Shown here: positions 63,499-64,000 of the stretch, piece by piece
Numbering within the stretch: position 1 is the first letter of the stretch
How the letters are laid out: every line of letters begins with the position of its first letter
Origin: Streptomyces cacaoi
GTDB lineage: Bacteria; Actinomycetota; Actinomycetes; Streptomycetales; Streptomycetaceae
Direction: 5' to 3'
NCBI RefSeq assembly: GCF_006539165.1
Contig: NZ_BJMM01000002.1
Location: 1-64,000, forward strand
DNA length: 64,000 nucleotides
Notes under the pieces: model-generated
The model's database searches: none
Seen by the model: the letters and a program-made list of their open reading frames with translations, nothing else
What the model was told of the DNA's origin: nothing
Program-made: the position numbers and the translations under genes

Positions 63499-64000
63499 AT
63501 GCCTGAACCCCCGAGCTATCCGGCGCAGACAGGAAGGGGAACCTCCTCTCCCGCATCCGTTCCGTCCGCTGCGGCAGGTTCCGCCGTTTCCGTCGATTCC
63601 GCCGGTCCTGCTGGTCCCGCCGGGCGCACCCGGACGCCCGGCGCCCGGCGGCGGCACGGCAGGGCCCCGGCGCGTGAGAGCACCGGCGACGCGGCGGTGC
63701 GTCACCGGCTGGTGCGCCTCGCCGTCCTGCCCGCCACGCTGATCGCCGTCGTGGCGGCGGCCGTGGTCGCCTATGTGCTGCGGGTCGGCGGCGGCCTCGG
63801 CCCGGACGGTACGCCCGGGACCGCCGGCTCACCGGCCGCTCCCGTCTGGGGTGTACTGGCCGGCAGCCTGCTGCTGGTGTGCGCGGTCGTCGGCACGGCC
63901 GCCGCCCTCGCCTCCGCCGAGGCGCGGCGCACCGCCGAGCGCTGCACGGCACTGCGCCGCAGCCTGTCGCGCGGTCACAGCGAACTCCGGGCGATGCTGC
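63499..64000 (+). CDS. Partial gene for a two-helix membrane sensor-like protein
   Basis: The gene runs off the window; 167 complete codons are visible. The N-terminal 70 residues are Ser/Ala/Pro/Arg-rich and probably disordered. Two transmembrane helices follow: LAVLPATLIAVVAAAVVAYVL near residue 78 and WGVLAGSLLLVCAVVGTAAAL near residue 120, with a short Gly/Pro loop between. After them comes a charged helix (ALRRSLSRGHSELRAML). The layout resembles the start of Streptomyces sensor histidine kinases of the conservon type, but no kinase domain is visible, so identity is inferred. GAGGA lies six bases before the ATG. Confidence 0.6.
   Translation, partial: MPEPPSYPAQTGRGTSSPASVPSAAAGSAVSVDSAGPAGPAGRTRTPGARRRHGRAPARESTGDAAVRHRLVRLAVLPATLIAVVAAAVVAYVLRVGGGLGPDGTPGTAGSPAAPVWGVLAGSLLLVCAVVGTAAALASAEARRTAERCTALRRSLSRGHSELRAML

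Overview
The window looks like a chromosomal segment of a Streptomyces or closely related actinomycete. Base composition is very GC-rich, codon third positions are almost all G or C, GTG starts are common, and many genes appear to be leaderless. Gene content agrees: a hopanoid cluster with dxs, MerR/TetR/DeoR regulators, an MMPL transporter, GH25 muramidase, DUF1203 and SCO6745-type proteins, and an ATPase-only anti-sigma-like protein. I see no tRNA, rRNA, CRISPR array, insertion sequence or prophage. Names rest on motif reading and family knowledge, not on database searches.

Layout. 1-4.0 kb (minus): a saccharopine-dehydrogenase-fold reductase, an Fpg/Nei glycosylase, OsmC and a luciferase-like oxidoreductase. 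4.3-5.7 kb (plus): GH25 muramidase and a three-helix membrane protein. 5.7-10.6 kb (minus): an unusual CaiB-type CoA transferase and a three-gene sugar operon (SIS isomerase, class II aldolase, DeoR regulator). 10.8-13.1 kb: DUF1203 protein and a DHA2-type MFS pump. 13.2-22.2 kb: a fatty/branched acyl-CoA degradation block (racemase, acyl-CoA dehydrogenase, thiolase, FadB fusion, MerR regulator, FadD ligase). 22.4-29.2 kb: amino-acid permease, MpaB-type oxygenase, secreted M1 and M14 peptidases, D-amino-acid oxidase. 29.2-31.9 kb: an ABC-F resistance-type protein divergent from an iodotyrosine-deiodinase-like flavoprotein. 31.9-38.0 kb: Tex, SCO6745-like protein, enoyl-CoA hydratase, anti-sigma-like ATPase and type 1 IPP isomerase.

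38.1-46.5 kb is the most intriguing stretch. After galE come six tightly packed genes and a seventh just downstream: a two-domain CDP-alcohol phosphotransferase, a LicC/IPCT-like cytidylyltransferase, a glycerol-1-phosphate-dehydrogenase-like enzyme, a second CDP-alcohol phosphotransferase with a changed catalytic residue, a GT2 glycosyltransferase, and an ABC-2 exporter pair of the teichoic-acid/O-antigen type. Together they suggest synthesis and export of a CDP-polyol-derived envelope phospholipid, glycan or polymer whose product cannot be named from sequence.

46.6-49.5 kb holds an MMPL exporter divergent from its TetR regulator, with two near-identical 19-bp operators between them. 49.8-61.6 kb is a complete hopanoid operon in order hpnC, hpnD, hpnE, polyprenyl synthase, shc, hpnG, hpnH, dxs, hpnO. 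It makes isoprenoid precursor, squalene, hopene, adenosylhopane and aminobacteriohopanetriol; the IPP isomerase at 37.4 kb may serve the same pathway. The end carries a tyrosine phosphatase, an AlkB dioxygenase and the start of a membrane protein that runs off the window.

Sequence-level oddities include two perfect tandem duplications (36 bp inside the MFS gene, 26 bp across the hpnD stop codon), a roughly 60-bp hairpin-forming element present twice, a likely WblC/WhiB7-type promoter with a long leader before the ABC-F gene, and a probable CTG start codon.
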